Positions 7,343 through 14,138 of a DNA stretch of 24,027 nucleotides are shown in pieces. The notes under the pieces were generated by a model that worked only from the letters and a program-made list of their open reading frames with translations, was not told the origin of the DNA and made no database searches. The DNA is taken from positions 1 to 24,027 of the forward strand of contig CAYVHV010000047.1 of assembly GCA_964451305.1 (NCBI GenBank). Reading direction: 5' to 3'. Origin of the DNA: SHLQ01 sp964451305. GTDB taxonomy: Bacteria > Actinomycetota > Acidimicrobiia > Acidimicrobiales > SHLQ01. A program made the position numbers and the translations under genes. Numbering within the stretch: the first letter of the stretch is position 1; the number at the start of each line of letters is the position of its first letter.

Positions 7343-9862
7343 ATGGAACGGGTAATCGATACCGCAATAGCGGTTATCGCAGCGATCGTGATCGTCGGGG
7401 GAATCTGGGTTGTGCTCAACCTCCTCGTCGATCAGGCAGAGAAAGGGTGGGCTCGATACCTCGGCCTCGCTGGAGCCTTGCTCGCAGCGATTGGGTTCTC
7501 TGCAACACGCGGAAACCTCGTCTTGCGATCGCTCATCCTCCCCGAGGACGACGGGTTGCTCGGCGCGGCCGCTGGCTGGCCAGGTCGCCTTGAGTGGCCA
7601 ATCTTTGGCGCACTCGTCTGGGGCGTAGGACTGTTTCTTATCGCCAAGGCGCCGCAGTTAGTCGTGCGGTTAGCGATCGGTGCCGTCATCGGTATTGGCA
7701 CAGGACTTGCCATCGGTTTCAATCTTCAGGTCTGGCAACGCCCACAGATCGCATGGCCGACCGTCATACTCGCCGTCATCATCGGTGTCGCGGTCACCGC
7801 TGGTAGCGCAATGGCTCGCGAGTTTCGTTCGTCGGGTTCAGCGATTGGACCCAACGGGCTTCCTATTCCTTCGATCGTCACCGGCGCCTTTGTCGGCTGG
7901 GTCGTGGGCGCGTGGTTCTTGTCCGACTTCCACGAGTTCGTCAACAACGGTGCGCTGATCGATGGAATCATCGCCTCTTCGGTCGCTCTCGTTCTTCTTG
8001 CATGGCGCATTGGTTGGTCGGGCGAGCCCGGTACAGCGAAACTTTCACTTTTCGATACGCGTGCTCGCGCCGCGATCTTCCTCGGCCCGGCGATGCTCTT
8101 CCTCTCCGCAGCGCTGATCATCCCCGCCCTTCGCACGATCGGCCTCTCCTTCCAGAGCCGAGACTCGAGCGAATTTGTTGGCTTCGAGAACTACCAGACG
8201 TTGTGGAACGATGCTGACTCATTCAACTTTGAGAACTGGCGCAGTGTGTTCAGTTCAAGTCTGTTTACTCTGGCGTTTTTCTTGATCGCTGTCGGTCTAC
8301 TCGCAGGTTTCGTGACGTTCAGCAAGCGCAACAACACCGGGCTTCTCGGTGGAGGCGTTTCGAGTGTGACCGGACTCGGACTAGCCGGAGTCTTCGCCGT
8401 GCTGGCGGTCTTCTCGATCTTTCTCTCCAACGAACCTGATGAACAGACCGGGGCGCTCGATGCGACCACCGAAGCGTGGAATGGCATCAGCTGGTTACCC
8501 CTTGTCTTGGGACTCTTTCTTCTCGTCGGCCTCGCAAGTTTGTTCCTAACCGGCAAGCAATTCACCTTCACCAACGAACTGCCAGCTGGTCTTGTTGCGC
8601 TCGCAATGATCAGCGTCGTGACCGGAATCATCACGGCGATCAACGGTTCGCTCTTCGACAACGGCGCATGGTTGCCAATCGCCATCGTCATCTTGGCGGT
8701 CGTCGGCTTCGTGCTATCGCGGATCTATCCCTTGCTTACGCCGGTAAAGGGCGTGGGAATCATGGTTGCGTTCGCGCCTCTCGCCGCACTGTCGCCAACG
8801 CTGCTGGTCTTTGGCCTGGTCGGGCTTGGCATCGCAATGGCATCTGGACCTCTCAATAGCGAAGATGCGACCTTCGAACGAAGCGGTCTTTCGATCGCCG
8901 CCGTCGTCGCCGGGCTATTTCTATTCTCCTTTGCGGTGCTGTCGGTCGTTCGAGGAACCTTCTTCAACAACATCTGGTGGGTCATTACGGTCACCAGCTT
9001 GTCGGTGATCCTCGGGCTGCTGATCGCTGTCCTCGCCGATGGCCGAGGGCGGGTCGAGTCGGTCGCAAAGTCGTTGATCTTCATGCCACTTGCGATCTCG
9101 TTCGTCGGTGCCTCGATCGTCTGGCGCTTGCAATACCAGCCTCGACTCCCAGCGACCAACACTCAGACCGGTGTGCTCAATGCGGTGTGGGTCGAGCTCG
9201 GTCGTCTTAGTCATAGCGGTGTTCCAAGGGTTATTGCGCTTGTGGTTCTCGCCACGCTGTTTGCAGCGATTGCGTACAAAGTCCTCGCTCGATATCAGGT
9301 GAAGCGCGAGTTTGGAGCAGGAGCCGCAGCGTTGATCCCCGTCGGGTACTTGTTCGTCGAGATCGCTAGGCGCAGTCTGGGCGGTTTCGAAATCGTCGAC
9401 GGCGAAGTCCGACCAGAAGTCGTCCGCTTCCTCAACGAGGCGCCCTTCAACAACGTGTTCATGATGATCATCCTCATCTGGATTCAGACAGGATTTGCGA
9501 TGGTCATCCTGTCCGCCGCCATCAAGGCGGTGCCCCAAGAGTTCATCGAAGCGGCCCGCGTTGACGGTGCTGATGAATCGCAGACCTTCTTCCGGGTCAC
9601 GCTTCCTCAGATCCTCCCGACCGTTGGTGTGGTCACCACAACACTCATCGTTCTCGTCACCAAGGTGTTCGACATCGTGCTCGTGACGACCGGCGGAAAC
9701 TTCGGTACGAACGTGCTCGCTAACGACATGTTTGTTGTCTCCTTCAGCAACTTCAACACCGGCTTGGGCTCAGCGATCGCGGTCTTCATTCTCATCTCGG
9801 TTCTGCCCGTGATGTTCCTCAATGTGCGCCGGATGCAAGAACAACGGGCGGTCAACAAGTGA
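7343..9862 (+). CDS. aglF: Enlarged AglF-type sugar ABC transporter permease
   Basis: The 839-residue membrane protein is far larger than the roughly 300-350 residues usual for AglF. ATG at 7343 follows GGAGGGGGG; an upstream in-frame start would lie in the hairpin. Residues 1-235 contain several extra hydrophobic segments. The usual permease N-terminus then appears near residue 240 (ARAAIFLGPAMLFL and FVGFENYQTLW). It is interrupted by about 220 residues of further membrane segments (about 310-535). The AglF core resumes with LIAVLADGRGRVESVAKSLI and FMPLAISFVGASIVWRL, then another short insertion with extra hydrophobic stretches. The ATPase-contact EAA loop, EFIEAARVDGADESQTFFRVTLP-like, lies near residue 733. 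The coding frame is continuous and overlaps the next permease by four bases. The inserted parts resemble nothing I recognise. Confidence 0.88.
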   Translation: MERVIDTAIAVIAAIVIVGGIWVVLNLLVDQAEKGWARYLGLAGALLAAIGFSATRGNLVLRSLILPEDDGLLGAAAGWPGRLEWPIFGALVWGVGLFLIAKAPQLVVRLAIGAVIGIGTGLAIGFNLQVWQRPQIAWPTVILAVIIGVAVTAGSAMAREFRSSGSAIGPNGLPIPSIVTGAFVGWVVGAWFLSDFHEFVNNGALIDGIIASSVALVLLAWRIGWSGEPGTAKLSLFDTRARAAIFLGPAMLFLSAALIIPALRTIGLSFQSRDSSEFVGFENYQTLWNDADSFNFENWRSVFSSSLFTLAFFLIAVGLLAGFVTFSKRNNTGLLGGGVSSVTGLGLAGVFAVLAVFSIFLSNEPDEQTGALDATTEAWNGISWLPLVLGLFLLVGLASLFLTGKQFTFTNELPAGLVALAMISVVTGIITAINGSLFDNGAWLPIAIVILAVVGFVLSRIYPLLTPVKGVGIMVAFAPLAALSPTLLVFGLVGLGIAMASGPLNSEDATFERSGLSIAAVVAGLFLFSFAVLSVVRGTFFNNIWWVITVTSLSVILGLLIAVLADGRGRVESVAKSLIFMPLAISFVGASIVWRLQYQPRLPATNTQTGVLNAVWVELGRLSHSGVPRVIALVVLATLFAAIAYKVLARYQVKREFGAGAAALIPVGYLFVEIARRSLGGFEIVDGEVRPEVVRFLNEAPFNNVFMMIILIWIQTGFAMVILSAAIKAVPQEFIEAARVDGADESQTFFRVTLPQILPTVGVVTTTLIVLVTKVFDIVLVTTGGNFGTNVLANDMFVVSFSNFNTGLGSAIAVFILISVLPVMFLNVRRMQEQRAVNK

Positions 9863-10788
9863 ACGAAACACTCGGCCAACGCATCTATCGGCGACTTACC
9901 GATGTGCCCATGTGGGCGCTATGGGTGCTCGTTGCGATTTGGGCCATCCCGAGCTTCAGCCTCTTCGTCAACTCATTTCGCAGTCGCGACGATCAGCAGA
10001 GCCAAGGCTTCTGGACAAGCTTTGCCGACCCGGGCCAGTTCACAACGGAGAACTACACCGAAGTCCTTTTGACCGAAGGTCCGACCAACCTCTCGAATTC
10101 GGTCGTGAGTTCTCTCGCGATCGCTGTGCCGGCGACGATCATCCCGATCGCCTTTGCGGCCTTCGCTGCATACGGGTTTGCGTGGATCGACTTCAAGGGC
10201 CGGGAGTGGCTGTTCATCGGTACGATTTCGCTGCTCGCAATTCCGCTTCAGGTTGCTTTGATCCCATTGCTGCAGACCTATGTCGGTGGCGCACATCTCA
10301 CGGTTCCGTTCACTGCAAAAACGGTGACGCTGGTGCCGGATCTCGATCTCAACACCCGCGGTGGCATCGCGGTGTGGCTGACGCATACGGGCTTCGCGAT
10401 GCCGTTTTCTATCTTCTTGCTGCACAACTACATATCGGAGCTTCCAAAGGAAGTTATGGAGTCCGCCCGCATCGATGGTGCGAATCACTTCACGATCTTC
10501 TGGAGGTTGGTGCTGCCGCTTTCGGTTCCAGCGCTCGCCGCCTTCGCGATCTTCCAGTTCCTCTGGACGTGGAACGACTTCCTCATCGCATCGACGATGT
10601 TGAGCGGTGGAAACAATGCCGATCTTCCTACCACGGTGCTCATCGCACAGCTCGCAGGTAACTTCGGTGAGTTCGAGCACCTGCTGCCAGCAGGTGCGTT
10701 CATCCAAGCTTTCGTGCCGCTTGTCGTCTTCTTCAGCCTCCAACGTTTCTTCGTCCGAGGCCTGCTAGCCGGCTCCGTCAAAGGCTAA
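9859..10788 (+). CDS. aglG: AglG-type sugar ABC transporter permease
   Basis: The 309-residue inner-membrane protein is the second permease of the carbohydrate importer (MalG/AglG type). Hydrophobic segments begin at about residue 14 (MWALWVLVAIWAIPSFSLFV), and a large periplasmic loop with a typical FTTENYTEVL element follows. The cytoplasmic EAA loop (LPKEVMESARIDGANHFTIF) near residue 200 would contact the ATPase. The GTG start overlaps the aglF stop by four bases (GTGA), so translation is coupled. No ATPase gene follows: the stop codon abuts the repeat that begins the RAYT element. The complex would therefore need an ATPase encoded elsewhere, such as a shared MsmX/UgpC-type subunit. Confidence 0.92.
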   Translation: MNETLGQRIYRRLTDVPMWALWVLVAIWAIPSFSLFVNSFRSRDDQQSQGFWTSFADPGQFTTENYTEVLLTEGPTNLSNSVVSSLAIAVPATIIPIAFAAFAAYGFAWIDFKGREWLFIGTISLLAIPLQVALIPLLQTYVGGAHLTVPFTAKTVTLVPDLDLNTRGGIAVWLTHTGFAMPFSIFLLHNYISELPKEVMESARIDGANHFTIFWRLVLPLSVPALAAFAIFQFLWTWNDFLIASTMLSGGNNADLPTTVLIAQLAGNFGEFEHLLPAGAFIQAFVPLVVFFSLQRFFVRGLLAGSVKG

Positions 10789-10826
10789 ACATCACCCCCG
10801 GGGTCAGACCCTCCAGGTCATCTTTA
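10788..10826 (-). repeat. Left REP-like repeat of the RAYT element
   Basis: This 39-base unit is the inverted copy of the unit at 11881-11919, with 37 of 39 bases matching. It contains the small palindrome GGGTC-A/T-GACCC. It begins on the last base of the aglG stop codon and ends on the stop codon of the transposase gene. Confidence 0.9.
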
Positions 10827-11771
10827 TCTGTCAAGGGCTGTCATGACCGCTCGGCAAAGCCAGTCGATCTGGCCTTGGTCATAAGCGGAGCGTGCTCGGT
10901 TGACAGCGTGCAGGAAGGAGCGATCGGATGCGAATCCGTATCGCTCTGCAAGTTCGAATCGAGGTAGGTCGGTTTCCGATGAGGCCAAGAGCACTGCGGC
11001 GCTCCGTGCAGGGTGGGTTGGGCGTGAGGAACTGAAGATGTTCGCAGATGTCGCTCCCGAGAGTCGAGAGATAAGTGATTCGATCTGCTGCGGTGTTGGC
11101 GCGACATGGTCTGTCGTTTTGGGAACGGTGAAGTCCGGGTACTTGCTCCCGATCGTCTTGACGAATGACTCCGAGCCCAAAACCGCGTGGATCCGCGGTT
11201 GCTTCGCGTAGAAACGCTCGAGCTCAACATCTGGAACCGCAGACTCGACGAACTTGCGATACGCAAGAGGGGAGCTGAACCGTTCTTGTATATGTCGACC
11301 CGCAAGCCAATCGGGAGTCTTGATAGCCCCGGATGAATACTGAAAACTCGTCCATCTATAGGCAGCGAGCTCGTCGAGCGAGCAGATGCCTGCTGACACT
11401 GGATTGAGTTCTACGTACCTTGCGACTCGTGCCAAGTGGGTCTCACTTTCGATAAGGACGGAGTGAAACCGCCCGCGAAACAGAGCTCCGTCCCGGCCAT
11501 GTCTGCTGTTGAAGATTTGTGTGTACGCCCGCCCGACGAATTGGAGCGTTGCACTTAGTTGAGCGTCCGGCGAACGAACAAAGGCGTGATAGTGATTGCT
11601 CATCAGAGCGAAGGAGATTATTTCAATGCCGAACTCTGACACTGCCCGCTTCCAGAGCGTGAGGAAGATCTCGCGATCTGCTTCTGTGCGGAAGACGTCC
11701 TGGTGATCGGCGCCTCGATTCATTACGTGATGGAATGCACCGGGAAAATCGATGCGTGGTTGCCGTGCCAT
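10824..11771 (-). CDS. REP-associated tyrosine transposase (RAYT, Y1 HUH family)
   Basis: The 315-residue protein belongs to the Y1_Tnp/TnpA-REP family of single-strand DNA transposases. It starts MARQPRIDFPGAFHHVMNRG, a typical family opening. The metal-binding HUH motif appears as NHYH (His60, His62), and the catalytic tyrosine is Tyr119 in ARYVELNPVSAG. The domain also has GALFRGRF, a usual conserved block. Residues beyond about 190 form an extra C-terminal region with a possible helix-turn-helix (FELAERYGFASDRSFLHAV). The frame is intact, so the protein may be active. Its stop lies inside the left repeat, and repeats of the same sequence stand upstream of its start in inverted orientation. 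RAYTs are known to mobilise or maintain REP sequences. Here the element separates the agl operon from the Gfo/Idh/MocA gene. Confidence 0.93.
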   Translation of the reverse strand: MARQPRIDFPGAFHHVMNRGADHQDVFRTEADREIFLTLWKRAVSEFGIEIISFALMSNHYHAFVRSPDAQLSATLQFVGRAYTQIFNSRHGRDGALFRGRFHSVLIESETHLARVARYVELNPVSAGICSLDELAAYRWTSFQYSSGAIKTPDWLAGRHIQERFSSPLAYRKFVESAVPDVELERFYAKQPRIHAVLGSESFVKTIGSKYPDFTVPKTTDHVAPTPQQIESLISRLSGATSANIFSSSRPTHPARSAAVLLASSETDLPRFELAERYGFASDRSFLHAVNRARSAYDQGQIDWLCRAVMTALDR

Positions 11772-11862
11772 GGTTGCCCATTCGGGTTTGATCGAAGGGC
11801 TCTGATCACGAGGCCAAGACGCGAACGCTATTCCGCGTTGCGAGAGAGCACGCTAACGAGGA

Positions 11863-11875
11863 GCACTGACAGTGC
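11863..11875 (+). repeat. Short inverted repeat upstream of the RAYT gene
   Basis: GCACTG-A-CAGTGC is a 6-1-6 inverted repeat between the transposase start and the right REP units. It may be a folding element of the mobile unit. No function can be assigned. Confidence 0.4.
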
Positions 11876-11880
11876 GCAGC

Positions 11881-11917
11881 TAAAGATGATTTGGAGGGTC
11901 TGACCCCGGGGGTGATG
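11881..11917 (+). repeat. Right REP-like repeat, copy 1
   Basis: A 37-base unit beginning TAAAGATGATTTGGAGGG is repeated identically 46 bases further on and inverted at 10788-10826. The tetranucleotide GGAG directly precedes the palindrome GGTC-T-GACC. RAYT/REP systems commonly have a conserved tetranucleotide 5' of the hairpin, so GGAG may be the recognition tag here (inference). Confidence 0.9.
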
Positions 11918-11926
11918 TTCGGGGGT

Positions 11927-11963
11927 TAAAGATGATTTGGAGGGTCTGACCCCGGGGGTGATT
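11927..11963 (+). repeat. Right REP-like repeat, copy 2
   Basis: This is an exact copy of the 37-base unit at 11881-11917, in direct orientation. It ends on the base next to the stop codon of the Gfo/Idh/MocA gene (11964-11966). Confidence 0.9.
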
Positions 11964-13127
11964 TTAGAGGACTTCGGTTAGGGCGACGGGGCGGTTTTCG
12001 GCGATGGAGCGGTGGGCGGCTTCGCCAATCGCTACCGACCAGCGGCCATCCTCGAGGCTGACGAGCGTGCCGAGGGCATCGACGGCGGCATCGGCTTCGG
12101 AAATGGCGACTTCGGTGCTTTTCCCAGCTTCGATGGCTGCGGCACGAGCGGTTCGATGTGCTCGAACCGCTTCGACAAAGTCGACGTGCTCGAGATAACT
12201 CGCACCATGGTGAAGACCGGTGTGGCGAATCTTGTCGTTGGTGATCGGGCGGGTTTCGACCGCACCGATATCGGCAACGCCCTCACCGGTTCGAGTGCCG
12301 AGGTGAAGTTCTGAGGTCGGGATACGAGCGTCGAGTTTGCCTGCGTTTCCGACGACCGAGAGCTCTTCTTGATCTTTCGTGGCTTCGGCGAACATGCAGA
12401 GATCGAGCATGGCTCGAACACCGTTTGGGTAGTCGACGATCACGAACGCGTTGTCGAAGATGTCGCTCCGCTCACCGTCGTACACCTCGTCGAGGTGGTT
12501 CACGTTCTGCCCGCCCGATGCGAAGACCTGCGTCGGGCGTTCCCCGATGATGAGGTTCATGAGATCGAAGTAGTGGCAGGTCTTCTCGACCAGGGTGCCA
12601 CCGCTGTACTTGTTGAACCGGTTCCAATCGCCCACCTTGACGAGGAATGGGAAGCGGTGTTCGCGGATCGCCACCATTTGGACATCGCCGACGAAGCCGT
12701 GACGAAGCTGGTCGAGCAGGGCGGCTACTGCCGGCATGTACCGATACTCGAGGCCCACCCAGATCACTCCGTCGTATCCTTCGGCGAGATCGATCAGGAT
12801 CTCGCAGTCAGATGCGGTAGTGCAGAGCGGCTTCTCGCACAGCACGTGCTTGCCTGACGCGATGACGTCTCTCATGACGTCGATGTGGGTGAAGTTTGGA
12901 GTCACGACAACGACGGCATCGACGGTCTCATCGGCGAGGAGATCTCGGTAGTCGTCGTAGGCCGTGCAGTTCGGTCCGGCGTGCGCGGCGCCTGTTTCTC
13001 GCGAGCCAGCATCGGTATCGGCAATAGCGGTGACCGAGGTGTTGTCGAGAGCAAGGATGTTCTCGATGTGCTCTATCCCCATCATGCCGGTTCCGATGAT
13101 TCCGTATCGGATGTGCTCGCTAATCAT
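11964..13127 (-). CDS. Gfo/Idh/MocA-family NAD(P)-dependent protein
   Basis: The 387-residue protein has an N-terminal Rossmann domain with the nucleotide motif GIIGTGMMG (residues 9-17), followed by VVVVTPNFTH and the family signature CEKPLC with Lys99. The C-terminal alpha/beta domain includes GLEYRYMPA and EKTCHYFDLMN, where the His is in the usual catalytic region. Family members oxidise or reduce sugars and polyols, and some (GH4-like mechanism, families GH109 and GH188) are NAD-dependent glycosidases. A -10 box TACACT (13134-13139, minus strand) lies exactly six bases before the ATG, suggesting a leaderless mRNA. The gene is divergent from the AKR-monooxygenase operon with a LacI-type operator between them. 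An NAD-dependent sulfoquinovosidase role is possible but unproven; a plain sugar dehydrogenase is the alternative. Confidence 0.9.
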   Translation of the reverse strand: MISEHIRYGIIGTGMMGIEHIENILALDNTSVTAIADTDAGSRETGAAHAGPNCTAYDDYRDLLADETVDAVVVVTPNFTHIDVMRDVIASGKHVLCEKPLCTTASDCEILIDLAEGYDGVIWVGLEYRYMPAVAALLDQLRHGFVGDVQMVAIREHRFPFLVKVGDWNRFNKYSGGTLVEKTCHYFDLMNLIIGERPTQVFASGGQNVNHLDEVYDGERSDIFDNAFVIVDYPNGVRAMLDLCMFAEATKDQEELSVVGNAGKLDARIPTSELHLGTRTGEGVADIGAVETRPITNDKIRHTGLHHGASYLEHVDFVEAVRAHRTARAAAIEAGKSTEVAISEADAAVDALGTLVSLEDGRWSVAIGEAAHRSIAENRPVALTEVL

Positions 13128-13133
13128 GTGATC

Positions 13134-13139
13134 AGTGTA
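13134..13139 (-). promoter_or_regulatory. -10 box of the Gfo/Idh/MocA gene (leaderless)
   Basis: TACACT on the minus strand is followed by exactly six bases and then the ATG at 13127, so the start codon would coincide with the transcription start. A weak TTGGAA -35 candidate lies 19 bases upstream. Confidence 0.5.
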
Positions 13140-13168
13140 GACCGTTCGATCCTTGAATTTCCAATGAA

Positions 13169-13182
13169 TGTAAACGCTTGCA
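13169..13182 (+). promoter_or_regulatory. LacI-family operator between the divergent Gfo/Idh/MocA and AKR genes
   Basis: TGTAAACGCTTGCA matches the LacI/GalR consensus with central CG and is a composite of the half sites seen at the other three operators in the window. It overlaps the -35 box of the AKR promoter and lies about 48 bases upstream of the opposite start. Confidence 0.8.
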
Positions 13183-13208
13183 CAAAGATGGACGTCATGG
13201 GCTACGCT
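13178..13208 (+). promoter_or_regulatory. Candidate promoter of the AKR-monooxygenase operon (leaderless)
   Basis: TTGCAC (13178-13183) and TACGCT (13203-13208) are 19 bases apart. The ATG at 13215 follows the -10 box after exactly six bases, predicting a leaderless transcript. The -35 lies in the operator. Confidence 0.5.
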
Positions 13209-13214
13209 GGCGAC

Positions 13215-14138
13215 ATGTCTTCGAACATCAGTAGTACAAATCTGGTCAATTCATCGCCCCGGCGTCTCGGCGTCGACGGCCCTGAGATCGGTGCCCTCGG
13301 ATACGGCACATGGCGGTTGACCGCCGATGACACCTCAGCGAACCAGCAGCTCATCGAGACAGCGCTCGAGGCCGGAATGAACCTCATCGATACCGCCGAT
13401 GTGTACGGACTCGATCACGGAGGGACCGGCTTTGGGCAGAACGAAGAACGCCTCGGAGCAGTGCTTGCGGCTCGTCCGGAGCTTCGTGACCAGATGGTGT
13501 TGGCAACCAAAGGCGGCATCATGCCTCCGTTGCCGTACGACTCGAGTCCTGCGTATCTCCGATCGGCGGTCGATGCATCGCTCGGCCGTCTCGGGGTTGA
13601 GCACATCGACCTTTGGCAGATTCATCGCCCCGACATGTTCACCCATCCCGCCGACGTCGCAAGCACCCTCGACGAGCTCATCGCTGCGGGCAAGATCGGT
13701 ATGGTCGGTGTCTCGAACTTCACCGTCGACCAGTACGACGCACTCGCCGCGCACATGAACGCCACGATCGTGTCGACTCAACCGGAGTTCTCCGTGGCGC
13801 AGTGTTCGCCAATGCGAGATGGCACGTTCGACCGTGCAATGCGCGATGGGGTTGTGCCGCTCGCGTGGAGTCCGCTGGCTGGTGGCCGACTTTTCACCGG
13901 AGTCGATATTCGTGGTGAGTTGCTCGACGTGGTCGACCGGCTGGCCGAGCGTGAGGGTGTCGACCGGGCGGCTATCGCCACCGCCTTTGTGCTCGCGAGT
14001 CCATCGAAGCCAGTTGCGCTCCTCGGAACGCAAACGCCCGAGCGCCTGTCGTCGGCGGTAGCCGCTTTCGATGTGTACCTCGACCGTAACGATGTGTACG
14101 ACATCGTCGCTGCAAGTGAAGGAGTGCCACTTCCATGA
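13215..14138 (+). CDS. Aldo-keto reductase
   Basis: The 307-residue protein is an NAD(P)H-dependent aldo-keto reductase with a TIM barrel. The catalytic tetrad is visible as Asp59 and Tyr64 in NLIDTADVYG, Lys99 in LATKGG and His137 in WQIHRPD. The C-terminal LGTQTPERL-type element corresponds to the cofactor-binding region. ATG at 13215 is chosen because a -10 box lies six bases upstream; in-frame ATGs at 13188 and 13197 fall between the promoter elements. The last four bases overlap the flavin monooxygenase start, giving tight coupling. In the sulfo-SMO pathway an AKR (SmoB) reduces 6-oxoglucose, the product of the monooxygenase SmoC, to glucose, and the same gene pairing is seen here. A general aldehyde or ketone reductase is the fallback. 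Confidence 0.9.
   Translation: MSSNISSTNLVNSSPRRLGVDGPEIGALGYGTWRLTADDTSANQQLIETALEAGMNLIDTADVYGLDHGGTGFGQNEERLGAVLAARPELRDQMVLATKGGIMPPLPYDSSPAYLRSAVDASLGRLGVEHIDLWQIHRPDMFTHPADVASTLDELIAAGKIGMVGVSNFTVDQYDALAAHMNATIVSTQPEFSVAQCSPMRDGTFDRAMRDGVVPLAWSPLAGGRLFTGVDIRGELLDVVDRLAEREGVDRAAIATAFVLASPSKPVALLGTQTPERLSSAVAAFDVYLDRNDVYDIVAASEGVPLP

Noticed and set aside
10824..11963. Complete insertion sequence with classic terminal inverted repeats and target duplication
   Set aside because: The HUH transposase and REP-like repeats fit a RAYT unit; no flanking direct target duplication is seen.
12885..13214. Upstream extension of the aldo-keto reductase frame
   Set aside because: It overlaps the divergent gene, operator and promoter; the family N-terminus fits ATG at 13215.
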